Shown: positions 7,746 through 15,148 of the stretch, in pieces
How the letters are laid out: each line of letters starts with the position of its first letter
Position numbering within the stretch: position 1 is the stretch's first letter
Assembly (NCBI GenBank): GCA_049522565.1
Contig: JBEKNT010000052.1
Location: forward strand, 1 to 23,361
Length of the DNA stretch: 23,361 nucleotides
Direction: 5' to 3'
From: JASHVB01 sp049522565
Lineage (GTDB): Bacteria; Pseudomonadota; Alphaproteobacteria; Acetobacterales; Acetobacteraceae
Made by a program: the position numbers and the translations under genes
Notes under the pieces: model-generated
The model's database searches: none
Seen by the model: the letters and a program-made list of their open reading frames with translations, nothing else
Told to the model about the DNA's origin: nothing

Positions 7746-8750
7746 TCACGGATGGTCTGTCGGCAAACGCAGCAGGCGGTCGGCGTTGCCATGGGCGATC
7801 TTGGCGCGATCGGCCGGGGAGACCGGCAGCGCGTCCAGGAACTGGCGGGCCCGGGCGTTCGACGCGAACGGGTAATCGACCGAGAACATGATGCGGTCGG
7901 GTCCAAACGTCATCAGCGCCGCCATGAACGGGACCATGGTGAAGAACCCGCTGGTGGTGATCCACACCTGGTCGAGGATCGTCTGCCGCACCGAGCGCCG
8001 GAGCTGCGTCTTCGCCGTGGCGGCGGTGGTCTCGTCGATGCGGTCCAGCATGAAGGGAATCGCCTCGCCCATGTGGCCGATGACGAGCTTGAGCCCGGGA
8101 TGGCGGTCCAGCGCGCCTGACAGCACCAGGCGGAGCGTGTGGATCGCGGTGTCGGCGTGCCAGCCCCAGGCGGACAGCGCCAGGGTGAAGCTGAAATTGC
8201 CCGGCAGGTTGTCGTAGTAGGCGGCGCGCACGGGTTCGGTGGGGATGCCGGGGTGGAGGTAGATCGGCAGGTCGAGTTCTTCGGCTTTTGCCAGGACGGG
8301 TTCGAATCTTGGATCGTCCAAGAAACGGCCGTCGGTGGCGCCGTTCACCAGTACGCCGTGGAAGCCGAGGTGCTTGACGCTGCGTTGGAGTTCGTCGGCA
8401 GCGGCGTCGGGGGAGAGCAGGGGCAGGTGGGCGAAGCCGCGGTAGCGGGCGGGGTGGCGGGCGCAGGCCTCGGCCAGCGCGTCGTTGTAGGCTCGGGCGA
8501 GGTCGATGCCCGGCTGGCCGGGGACGAGGTCGGCGCCCGGGCCGGCGACCGACAGCACCTGGGTGGTGATGCCGCTGGCGTCCATATCGGCGAGGCGGGC
8601 GTCGCCGAGGTCGGCGAGTTCGCTGCGTTTGGTGGTCTGCGCCCAGACGAAGTCGGGGCCGGGAAAGCCGCGGCGGGCGATTGCGTCGGGGGAGATGCCG
8701 GCGACGATGCGTGGGACCGTGTAGTGTTCTTCCAGGGCGACGATGCGCAT
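7746..8750 (-). CDS. Amidohydrolase family 2 protein, gamma-resorcylate decarboxylase/ACMSD-like
   Basis: This 334-residue TIM-barrel enzyme belongs to the amidohydrolase-2 (ACMSD) family. The N-terminal ALEEH gives E7-x-H9 in place of the usual HxH, as in gamma-resorcylate (2,6-dihydroxybenzoate) decarboxylase. Other likely metal or catalytic residues are H166 (YLHPG), H226 (IGHMGE) and D292 (FSVDYPF). Known relatives perform non-oxidative decarboxylation of aromatic acids, and some are hydrolases. The start is supported by GGAGG 9 nt upstream. It is probably cotranscribed with the downstream F420-type gene. The exact substrate cannot be determined. Confidence 0.9.
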   Translation of the reverse strand: MRIVALEEHYTVPRIVAGISPDAIARRGFPGPDFVWAQTTKRSELADLGDARLADMDASGITTQVLSVAGPGADLVPGQPGIDLARAYNDALAEACARHPARYRGFAHLPLLSPDAAADELQRSVKHLGFHGVLVNGATDGRFLDDPRFEPVLAKAEELDLPIYLHPGIPTEPVRAAYYDNLPGNFSFTLALSAWGWHADTAIHTLRLVLSGALDRHPGLKLVIGHMGEAIPFMLDRIDETTAATAKTQLRRSVRQTILDQVWITTSGFFTMVPFMAALMTFGPDRIMFSVDYPFASNARARQFLDALPVSPADRAKIAHGNADRLLRLPTDHP

Positions 8751-9021
8751 GGGGGGCTTCCTCCATTGGATTGTGCGGAGGGTGACATGGCGGCGGCGGG
8801 GGCGCTACGCGTCGGTTGGGGCGGGTGCGAGGATAGTTTCGGTATTGCCTCATAAGTCAGCAGGCGCGACGTTGTCCCCTGACGCGATACAAGCACATCA
8901 GGCCGCCTGGGCAGCAGGCGATACGGACACGAGACGCACTGCGAGATAACCGCGCAGCGGCAGATGGGAGAAATCTACGGACATCGGCGGCGCGATTGCA
9001 CTGGTGATCGCCCGGTCCGAC

Positions 9022-10017
9022 TCACCCCCCAATCCGCGGCAACACCTTGTCGGTCAACAGCCGGAACGACCGGCCGCTGAGCGGCGCCGCCATCAGATAA
9101 TTCATCCCGATCGCCTCCCCAAACGATCCGATCTGCTCTGCCACGCTCTCCGCGGTGCCGTGGATCATCACGTCGTCCAGATAGAAATCGATCGGATCCT
9201 TGCCGCCGAAATCCCGCGGCGGCCCCTGCCGCACATTGGCGGTGTGCCCAACATAGGACGCGACCATCCATCCGGCCGCCCGCTGCGCCACCGCACGCGC
9301 CTTCTCTGCCGTTTCATCGACGGCGATCAACCGCGACATCGGTATCACACGCCCCGCGTCGCTGTACCCGGCCTCCATCAGCTTCGCCGCGTAGTGCCGG
9401 CGCTTCCGTATCAGATCGGCACGCGATGCATGCGGGTCCATCAGGATCGAGTGCCCCTGGCTCGCCGCCCACTCGATGGCCGGGTTGGATGACGCAGCCA
9501 TCCACACCGGAGGGTGCGGCGCCTGCAACGGTTTGGGCAGCACCTCGACGCCGTCGTATTGGTAGAACTTACCTTCATACGAAAGCCGCTGCTGCGTCCA
9601 CGCCTTCAGGACAATGTCCACCGTCTCGTGGAAGCGGGCGGCACTCTCCTCGCCCGGGATGCCGAACGCGGCGAACTCGCTGCGCTCGAAGCCACGTCCC
9701 GCCCCCCAGTTGACCCGGCCGCCCGACAGCACGTCGAGCAGCGCGACTTCCTCGGCGAGCCGCAGCGGGTTGTAGAACGGGGCCAGCGAAACCGCAGTGC
9801 CGATGCGCAATCGTTTCGTGCGCGCAGCGGCCATGGTGCCCATCATGTGCACCGACGGGCAGACCGAGAAGCTCGAGAAGTGATGCTCCGCCAGCCAGAC
9901 GGCGTCGTAACCCGTCGCGTCCATGATGGAGAAGCGCTCGAGCGCCGATTCATAGACCGAATGCAACGGCACGGACCGGTCGCGCCAGCCGAAGAACTGC
10001 AGAATACCGACCTTCAT
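9022..10017 (-). CDS. LLM-class (luciferase-like) flavin-dependent oxidoreductase
   Basis: This 331-residue TIM-barrel protein is of the bacterial luciferase-like family, whose members use FMNH2 or F420. Typical features are an N-terminal MKVGILQFFGW strand, the YDAVWLAEHHF segment, RLRIGTAVSLAPFYNPLRLAEEVALLDVLSGGRVNWGAGRGFERSEFAAFG, and PVWMAASSNPAIEWAASQG. ATG at 10017 is preferred because GGGAGAG lies just upstream; longer readings add unrelated residues. Its divergent partner is the SDR at 10362. A 271-nt gap separates it from the amidohydrolase on the same strand, so a common transcript is possible but not shown. Confidence 0.92.
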   Translation of the reverse strand: MKVGILQFFGWRDRSVPLHSVYESALERFSIMDATGYDAVWLAEHHFSSFSVCPSVHMMGTMAAARTKRLRIGTAVSLAPFYNPLRLAEEVALLDVLSGGRVNWGAGRGFERSEFAAFGIPGEESAARFHETVDIVLKAWTQQRLSYEGKFYQYDGVEVLPKPLQAPHPPVWMAASSNPAIEWAASQGHSILMDPHASRADLIRKRRHYAAKLMEAGYSDAGRVIPMSRLIAVDETAEKARAVAQRAAGWMVASYVGHTANVRQGPPRDFGGKDPIDFYLDDVMIHGTAESVAEQIGSFGEAIGMNYLMAAPLSGRSFRLLTDKVLPRIGG

Positions 10018-10361
10018 GTTTCTCTCCCGCATCCGCGCAACCGCAAGCTGGGGCCGCGGCACATACGGGCCTGCCTGCCGACCGGAGCCCGAAGTCCCGA
10101 GGCAATGTTGCGATGCTGCGGGGCGAAAGTCCAATCCGGGGCGGCAACCGTACCGCCCGCTTCTGCCGGGACGCCAGAGTGAACCCGTTGCCGCCGCGGC
10201 GACGGACTGAAGCTGTCGTCGCCCGACATTCCAGACCTCCGCAAACTCTGCCTGCCCCTCCTGGTCCATGGCTTGCCTCCCCCAACGCTAGCTAACAAAC
10301 TACCCCCGGACACCGGGAGGCGCCGCGAGACCACCGTGCCCCCGCAAACGGGAGAAAGTTC
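10018..10361. promoter_or_regulatory. Divergent intergenic region, LLM oxidoreductase and SDR genes
   Basis: This 344-nt region must carry promoters for both flanking genes. At 10289-10302 is a more AT-rich patch containing GCTAGCTAAC, whose reverse complement shares GTTAG-pyrimidine-TA with the inverted repeat at 22518-22533. GGAG at 10351-10354 is the SDR ribosome binding site. No convincing -35/-10 pair was found, and no coding frame is supported. Confidence 0.4.
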
Positions 10362-11114
10362 ATGGACCTCAGGGGCGCGGTCGCGCTGGTGACCGGCGGC
10401 AATGGCGGACTCGGCCAGCGCATCTGTCACGCGCTGGCGCAACAGGGCGCGCACATCGCCGTCATGTATGCCCAGAGCCGCGACCAGGCGGAGGGCGTCG
10501 CCCGCGAGTTGGCGTCGCACTATCAGGTCAACGCCGCGGCCTTCGCCTGCGACATCACCGACAGCGCGGCCGTGCACAAGCTGCTTGGCGATGTGACCGC
10601 GCGGTTCGGCCGTCTCGACATCCTCATCAACGACGCCGCCTACAACAAGTCGATCCCCTTCACCGACCTCGACAATCTGACGCAGGAGGTGTGGGACAAG
10701 ATCATGGCCGTCAACCTGACGGGGCCGATGCGCATGATCAAGGCTGTGGCGCCCATCATGAAGGCGCAGGGACGCGGCCGCATCGTCAACATCGCGTCCG
10801 TGGCGGGGCTCGGGCCGACCGGTTCGTCCATCGCCTATGCGGTGTCGAAGGCGGGCCTCATCCATCTCACGCGCTGCATGGCGGTGGCGATGGCGCCGGA
10901 GACGCTGGTGAATTGCGTGGCGCCGGGACTGCTGGAGGGCACGCGCGCGACAGCCAATCTTCTGCCCGACGTGGTCAAGCGCAACGCCGCCAGTTCGCTG
11001 TTGAAGAAGCCCGCCGACAAGGACGACTGCGCCGACATGGTGGTCACCATGTGCCGCACCGAAACCATGACCGGCCAGACGGTCGTCATCGACTCCGGAC
11101 GCATGTTCCATTGA
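10362..11114 (+). CDS. Short-chain dehydrogenase/reductase (FabG-like SDR)
   Basis: This 250-residue classical SDR catalyses NAD(P)-dependent oxidoreduction of an alcohol or carbonyl. It has the nucleotide-binding TGGNGGLG (residues 11-18), CDITD, catalytic N118 (AVNLTG), S146, Y159 and K163 (YxxxK). The usual NNAG structural motif reads NDAA (residues 90-93), a mild departure. GGAG lies 7 nt before the ATG. It is divergent from the luciferase-like gene, suggesting a shared metabolic theme. No substrate can be assigned. Confidence 0.93.
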   Translation: MDLRGAVALVTGGNGGLGQRICHALAQQGAHIAVMYAQSRDQAEGVARELASHYQVNAAAFACDITDSAAVHKLLGDVTARFGRLDILINDAAYNKSIPFTDLDNLTQEVWDKIMAVNLTGPMRMIKAVAPIMKAQGRGRIVNIASVAGLGPTGSSIAYAVSKAGLIHLTRCMAVAMAPETLVNCVAPGLLEGTRATANLLPDVVKRNAASSLLKKPADKDDCADMVVTMCRTETMTGQTVVIDSGRMFH

Positions 11115-11158
11115 CACAGGATGCGGTCCGAATGCCGGAGGACGGTGTGAACCGCCGT

Positions 11159-11207
11159 TGCCGCCATTTTTCGTATCAGTAAGGCTGCCACCATTTGTCG
11201 TATCAGT
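11159..11207. repeat. Two 22-bp direct repeats, period 27 bp (possible tandem operator)
   Basis: Copies at 11159-11180 and 11186-11207 differ at only two positions and share TCGTATCAGT at the right end and CCATTT in the middle. They lie between the end of the SDR gene and the end of the ADH-like gene. They are followed at once by TATAAGAGAGAGGACAATGG, which looks like a ribosome binding site and start codon. The 27-bp spacing (about 2.6 helical turns) fits either a tandem regulator site or a small duplication. Confidence 0.65.
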
Positions 11208-11222
11208 ATAAGAGAGAGGACA

Positions 11223-11390
11223 ATGGCCTACGAGGGCATGGAGCCTCGCAATCACAGGTGGCCGCTGCCAGCATGCGACGTTTCTCAGTACGCCGCCTCC
11301 AGCAGCCGAAGCGCATCCGCGATCTGCTCCGCCGCCGAGCGCAGGCCCGGGTTGAAATTGAAGTTCTTCACTGTCTCGTTGGCGATGGTC
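11223..11390 (+). pseudogene. Possible remnant start of a lost gene
   Basis: ATG 11223 is preceded by GAGAGAGGA and reads MAYEGMEPRNHRWPLPACD before running antisense into the 3' end of the ADH-like gene and stopping at 11390. The good ribosome binding site and the tandem repeats just upstream suggest this is the 5' end of a gene whose remainder was deleted. Only the first 20 or so codons lie outside the opposing gene. I do not recognise the protein; a chance ORF is possible. Confidence 0.25.
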
Positions 11391-12499
11391 TGAAGATCGT
11401 CCCGGGGAATATCGATCTGCCGCAACCGCGTCGGCACCCCGACACGCGCATAGAGACTCTCGAGCTTGTCGGCCACGGCAAGTGCGGCCTGTCTTGCGTC
11501 CATCCCGTCGCGCCAGACTTCCAGGGCCTCGGCGACCTGCCGTGCCGCTGGCGCATCGATCTCATCGGAGAGCCGTATTTTCGTTGCATGGACGACTGAG
11601 GTCGACTCGCCCTGCCCGACATGCGGATAGCGCACGTGCAGTGCCGTCGAGACCGCGTAGTTGCCGGAGAAAGCGCCGCCCCGGTAGCGGCGCAACCCGT
11701 CGTCCTCGGCCCGGTCCTGCAACAGCGCCGCGACGGCGAAATCGATGCGTACGGACGGGTTCTCCAGTTCGTCGGCCAGCCGCGGATAGGCGCGATAGGC
11801 CAGCCGGAACGCATGGTTCCGGCTGGCCTCCGCCAACGGATTGATGTCGGTTTGCGACATCGCGACGACATTGCTGGCAAGCACCGTCGTCGCGGTGGAG
11901 CGGATCAGGTCCGGCGGCGCGCTGAGCAAGGCGTCCTGATCGAGGAAGATGGCCTGAGGACGTGTCTTGGGATCGAAATACTCCATGCGATGGTCGAGGT
12001 CGGGATTCTTCAGGCCCGAACCGGACCGGTTCATGGCGCTGGTTGGCGTGGTCGGAATATTGACGATCGGCGGTTTCGGCGTGCGCAGTCGAGGACTATA
12101 GGCCGGCTTGCCTTCCGGATACTGGGTCATGATCTGGAACGGATCGCCCGGCTCCGCCATGAAGATCGCCACCACGCGCGTCGCGACCATGACGCTGCCG
12201 CCGCCGACCGCGATCAGCAGATCGGCCCCGGCCTCTGTCGCAGCTTGCTTGGCCGCGCGAACCGAGGCGTAGGTCGAATCCTTCTCGATGCCGTCATAGA
12301 CGCCGGCATAACGGTTGCCGAGGACCGCTTCGATACGCCGCACGGTATCGGTCCGCCGGTTGACGGATCGGGAACACACCACAAAGGCCCGCTTCGCCCC
12401 AGCGCGATCGACGGCCTCCTTCAGGCCTTGCTCGATGACCTGCCGGCCGCAGTGAAGACGCAACGGATAGACCACCGCCCGGAATGCATGTTCGCTCAT
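11285..12499 (-). CDS. Iron-containing alcohol dehydrogenase-fold protein with altered metal site
   Basis: This 404-residue protein has the layout of group III (iron-dependent) alcohol dehydrogenases: a dinucleotide-binding N-terminal half with IAVGGGSVMVATR and PPIVNIPTTPTSA, then a helical C-terminal half. By eye, residues that normally bind the metal are replaced. The GxDALxHA segment reads STATTVLASN (Asp to Thr, His to Ser), and the first His of HxxxH reads Ser (VSTALH), although later His residues remain. The GGGSxxD Asp is Val. It may therefore be metal-free, use another chemistry, or be non-enzymatic. Relatives include maleylacetate reductase and lactaldehyde reductase, but neither is a good fit. 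Start: ATG 12499 after a G-rich ribosome binding site. Confidence 0.8.
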   Translation of the reverse strand: MSEHAFRAVVYPLRLHCGRQVIEQGLKEAVDRAGAKRAFVVCSRSVNRRTDTVRRIEAVLGNRYAGVYDGIEKDSTYASVRAAKQAATEAGADLLIAVGGGSVMVATRVVAIFMAEPGDPFQIMTQYPEGKPAYSPRLRTPKPPIVNIPTTPTSAMNRSGSGLKNPDLDHRMEYFDPKTRPQAIFLDQDALLSAPPDLIRSTATTVLASNVVAMSQTDINPLAEASRNHAFRLAYRAYPRLADELENPSVRIDFAVAALLQDRAEDDGLRRYRGGAFSGNYAVSTALHVRYPHVGQGESTSVVHATKIRLSDEIDAPAARQVAEALEVWRDGMDARQAALAVADKLESLYARVGVPTRLRQIDIPRDDLQTIANETVKNFNFNPGLRSAAEQIADALRLLEAAY

Positions 12500-12659
12500 C
12501 GTATCCCCCGTCCGTTATGATTGCCGCAGTCCACCACATCATGGTCCGCCATGCCTGTCGCCGCCGCCGTCGATGCTACGCGGGGATTCGTAGGCTGTCA
12601 CAGGGATGGCTGCCGACGCCGGTCAGAGCCGCTTTCCTGCGGGCGACGCGAATGGTGGC

Positions 12660-12697
12660 TTGATATCCTGGCTGGTTGTGGCTACATTTGGGCCACA
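12660..12697 (+). promoter_or_regulatory. Promoter and operator of the toxin-antitoxin operon
   Basis: TTGATA (12660-12665) and TACATT (12683-12688) are separated by 17 nt, a good sigma70-type promoter. A perfect inverted repeat, TGTGGC (12677-12682), 9 nt, GCCACA (12692-12697), encloses the -10 box. A dimeric RHH antitoxin bound there would block RNA polymerase, the standard autoregulation of RelB-type operons. The antitoxin start lies 23 nt downstream. Confidence 0.7.
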
Positions 12698-12719
12698 TCG
12701 TCTATCCGAGGAAAGCTTC

Positions 12720-12977
12720 ATGGCCGCCGACACCATCGTCCGCTCGCGGATCGACACCGACACCAAGGAACGGGCCGCCGCTGCCCTGGCGGCAATGGGG
12801 CTGACGATCTCCGACGCGATCCGCCTGTTGCTGCTGCGCGTCGCCGACGAAAAGCGCCTGCCGTTCGAGGTGAAGGTACCGAATGCGGCGAGCCGCCTTG
12901 CGATGAAGGAATTGATTGACGGGAAGGGCAAGCGGTCGGCATCGGCCGCCGTACTTTTCGAGGACCTGGGCATTTGA
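12720..12977 (+). CDS. RelB/DinJ-family antitoxin
   Basis: This 85-residue ribbon-helix-helix antitoxin has an N-terminal strand and RHH (ADTIVRSRIDTDTKERAAAALAAMGLTISDAIRLLLLRVADEKRLPFEV), the classic RelB/DinJ signature, and a C-terminal toxin-wrapping tail. It should neutralise the adjacent YafQ-type RNase and repress its own promoter. GAGGA lies 7 nt before ATG 12720, which makes it the preferred start over longer frames. The toxin ATG begins one nucleotide after its stop, so the pair is co-translated. Confidence 0.93.
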   Translation: MAADTIVRSRIDTDTKERAAAALAAMGLTISDAIRLLLLRVADEKRLPFEVKVPNAASRLAMKELIDGKGKRSASAAVLFEDLGI

Positions 12978-12978
12978 C

Positions 12979-13251
12979 ATGCGGACGCCGGTTTGGTCCG
13001 GCCGGTTCAGACGGGATGTGAAACGAGCCGAGCGGCGCGGCAAGGACATGGACAAGCTCAAGCTTGTCCTGTCGCTGTTGCTGGAGGAACGGCCGCTCCC
13101 GGCCCGTTACAACGATCATCTGCTCAGGGGCGACTGGAAGGGATTCCGGGACCTTCACATTGAGCCGGATTGGCTCCTGCTTTATCGCATTGAGGGCGAC
13201 GAGCTACAGCTTGCCCGCACCGGCACGCATTCGGACCTGTTCGATGAATGA
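12979..13251 (+). CDS. yafQ: YafQ-family type II toxin (RelE/ParE fold mRNA interferase)
   Basis: This 90-residue RelE-superfamily toxin is of the YafQ branch, a ribosome-dependent mRNA endonuclease. Residues matching the E. coli YafQ active site are all visible: H47 (YNDHLL), H60, D64 and W65 (DLHIEPDWLLLYR), H84 and F88 (TGTHSDLF). The protein is intact and full length, so the toxin is likely active. It is held with the RelB/DinJ-type antitoxin in a two-gene operon. In this window the pair sits beside McrBC and a TumA-like regulator, suggesting a stability or defence island. Confidence 0.94.
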   Translation: MRTPVWSGRFRRDVKRAERRGKDMDKLKLVLSLLLEERPLPARYNDHLLRGDWKGFRDLHIEPDWLLLYRIEGDELQLARTGTHSDLFDE

Positions 13252-13342
13252 CGAATTGAGAATGGACGGCGATGCCACCGGGCGCTTGCACGGGGGTTTC
13301 AGACCTGAGTAAACCCATCGTGCTGAACCGGTAGCGGTCATC

Positions 13343-13759
13343 TCAGCTTGCTTTCCGCGAGAGGGTGCGCGGCAGGTCCAGCTCCACGCGATCATGCATC
13401 ACCCTGGGCGTGATGCGGCCGCGCCCGCCGCGTTCGAGGCGGACCAGGCCGTAGCCGGCCATGGTCTTGAGCGTCCGCGACAGGTTCGATTTCGCCTTGC
13501 CGGTGATCCGCGCCAGCTCGTCGAGCGAGCCAGGGGCTTTCTCGGCGACGACGCGCAGCAGTTCGCGATTGCCGGCCGACAGCACCTTGGCGAAGGACTC
13601 CGTCGAGGTGAACCAGACCTTCGGTTCATTGGGCACGATGCGACGTTCGCACCGTGCCACCGCCATGGTTCGCGCCTTCATCTCCTCGTAGCTGGCGGTG
13701 CCGGCCTTCAAGGCGGTGATGGGATCGCTCCTCTCTCGCGCAACACCGAGTATAACCAT
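13343..13759 (-). CDS. TumA-like / HVO_A0114-family winged-helix DNA-binding protein
   Basis: This 138-residue protein has the conserved KVWFTSTESFAKVLSAGNRELLRVVAEKAPGSLDELARITGKAKSNLSRTLKTMAGYGLVRLE pattern of MarR-like winged-helix proteins. These usually act as antitoxins in TumE-TumA type modules. A TumE toxin gene would normally lie directly upstream, but only 46 nt separate this start from the mcrC stop, so none is present. It may be a solitary regulator, or an orphan antitoxin left after rearrangement. Whether it controls the neighbouring genes is unknown. Confidence 0.82.
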   Translation of the reverse strand: MVILGVARERSDPITALKAGTASYEEMKARTMAVARCERRIVPNEPKVWFTSTESFAKVLSAGNRELLRVVAEKAPGSLDELARITGKAKSNLSRTLKTMAGYGLVRLERGGRGRITPRVMHDRVELDLPRTLSRKAS

Positions 13760-13805
13760 TCGACGCCTAGCGTATCAAATCCCTGACTTGATCAAGCCTG
13801 GCCCG

Positions 13806-15148
13806 TCAGCCAATCGCGCGGGCATTAGATCCCCAGATCAGTTCCGAAGCCAATCGCTTTCGCTTTGCCCGAAACAAATGCCCAGCGCCTGCCACGACAT
13901 CGGCCAGTCGTGCCAGCGGAACAGGCCGCAGCACGATGGATGATGCTGGCCCTGTCTCTCCCAGCGGGATACGGACAAAAAGGCGCTCCTCCTTAGCGGA
14001 CGGTTCTGCGGACGCGTATAGCATCACACTTCCTGACTTCGGAGCGGCCCACGCATAGGCCTGAAGCTGGTACAGCCACTCGATTGGAGTTCCGCATGCC
14101 CAGATGTCGCGATACTTCGCGTCGGCGAACATAGCGAGCTTCGTACCCTCGAAGATGGCAAAGTCCGGTCGGAGCCGGGGGTTGGGCTGGCGGCGCGGGT
14201 TAGCAGCCGGATCGTAGGCCAGCATGTCCCGGATCGTCCGTTCGTCCTCGACTCGACCGCCGGTCAGGTTTTCACGTAGGAAACGCGAAAGCAGCCGCTG
14301 GAAGAAGCGGTTCATGTCGAACAGGAAACCCGACAGTGGCACGGCATGGGCGGTCGGCTCCAGCGATACTCCATCGGCTCCGCACAGCAGTCGGATCAAT
14401 GTGAGTGCGGGCGCATAGCCGGCGGTCAGGCGCGTCAATCCGAACTCGGCGCGTTCGACTTCAGCAAGGTCCAGTCGCCGCGTGATCCCTACGGACGTAG
14501 CAAAGGACGCTTCCAGGCGCGCGACATGCCTAGCCAAGGGACGGTGTACCACCAAATCGACCGCGCGCGCCAACCCGGCGCGAATGACGCGATTCAGGGT
14601 CCAGTCCAGGCTGCGATCGTGAAATACGCATGGGAGGCGCGGCTCCCTTACGCCGCCACGGGAAGCAATCGTGCCGACGGCAATTCGCCCCCTTGGCATC
14701 GCAAGTTCAGCTTCCATCCGCAAGTAACTTCGGGATAGACCAATACGTAGCAAATGGTCGACCTCATGTACCAACATCTCGATTAGCAGGTCATGCAGCC
14801 CGCCATGCAAAATTGAGGTCGGCAACGCATTCTGCAGCGTCAGGTCATCGATCCCGTAGGCATAACGCAGGAGCCGCGAGAGCGGAGACGATTCCAGCTT
14901 CGGTCGGATTGTGATTCGCAACGGCCCAACCTGCACGCGCCCGACGAATGAGGTGGCGGCCACACGTACCCCGGACCGCTCCTGTCGGATATCCAAGCGA
15001 GCGCGCAGGGGATCACAGACACGTGCAACAGCGCCCCGGCTCCCAGGTCTAAGTCACGCAGGGGCAGCGTCGTCTCTGGCCCCTTCGACTCCCACTCTGC
15101 TAACGCCACCTCGGCGACGCTAGCGGCATCATGCTGGCGCGTCGACAT
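13806..15148 (-). pseudogene. mcrC: McrC-family endonuclease subunit, apparently frameshifted near the 5' end
   Basis: McrC is the nuclease partner of the GTPase McrB in modification-dependent (McrBC) restriction. The main frame (13806-14996) contains the core (VAATSFVGRVQVGPLRITIRPKLE) and the PD-(D/E)xK nuclease site (LRPDFAIFEG, then FADAKY). The expected N-terminal part (EVALAEWESKG, then LPLRDLDLGAGALLHV) is in a different frame. That frame starts at ATG 15148, which overlaps the mcrB stop by 20 nt as expected for an operon. The frames meet near 15008-15037, where GGGG and CCCC runs occur; one missing base there would explain it. Without a shift, only a TTG start at 14996 is available. 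Either a pseudogene, a sequencing error, or unusual recoding. Confidence 0.78.

Noticed and set aside
7441..8853. 470-residue open frame on the minus strand
   Set aside because: It overlaps the amidohydrolase and F420-type genes in another frame; Pro/Arg-rich with no motifs.
12294..12542. 82-residue ORF on the minus strand overlapping the ADH-like start
   Set aside because: Most of it is an alternative frame of the ADH-like gene, with no motifs or convincing ribosome binding site.
13760..13805. TumE-type toxin expected beside the TumA-like gene
   Set aside because: Only 46 nt are available, so there is no room for the toxin gene.
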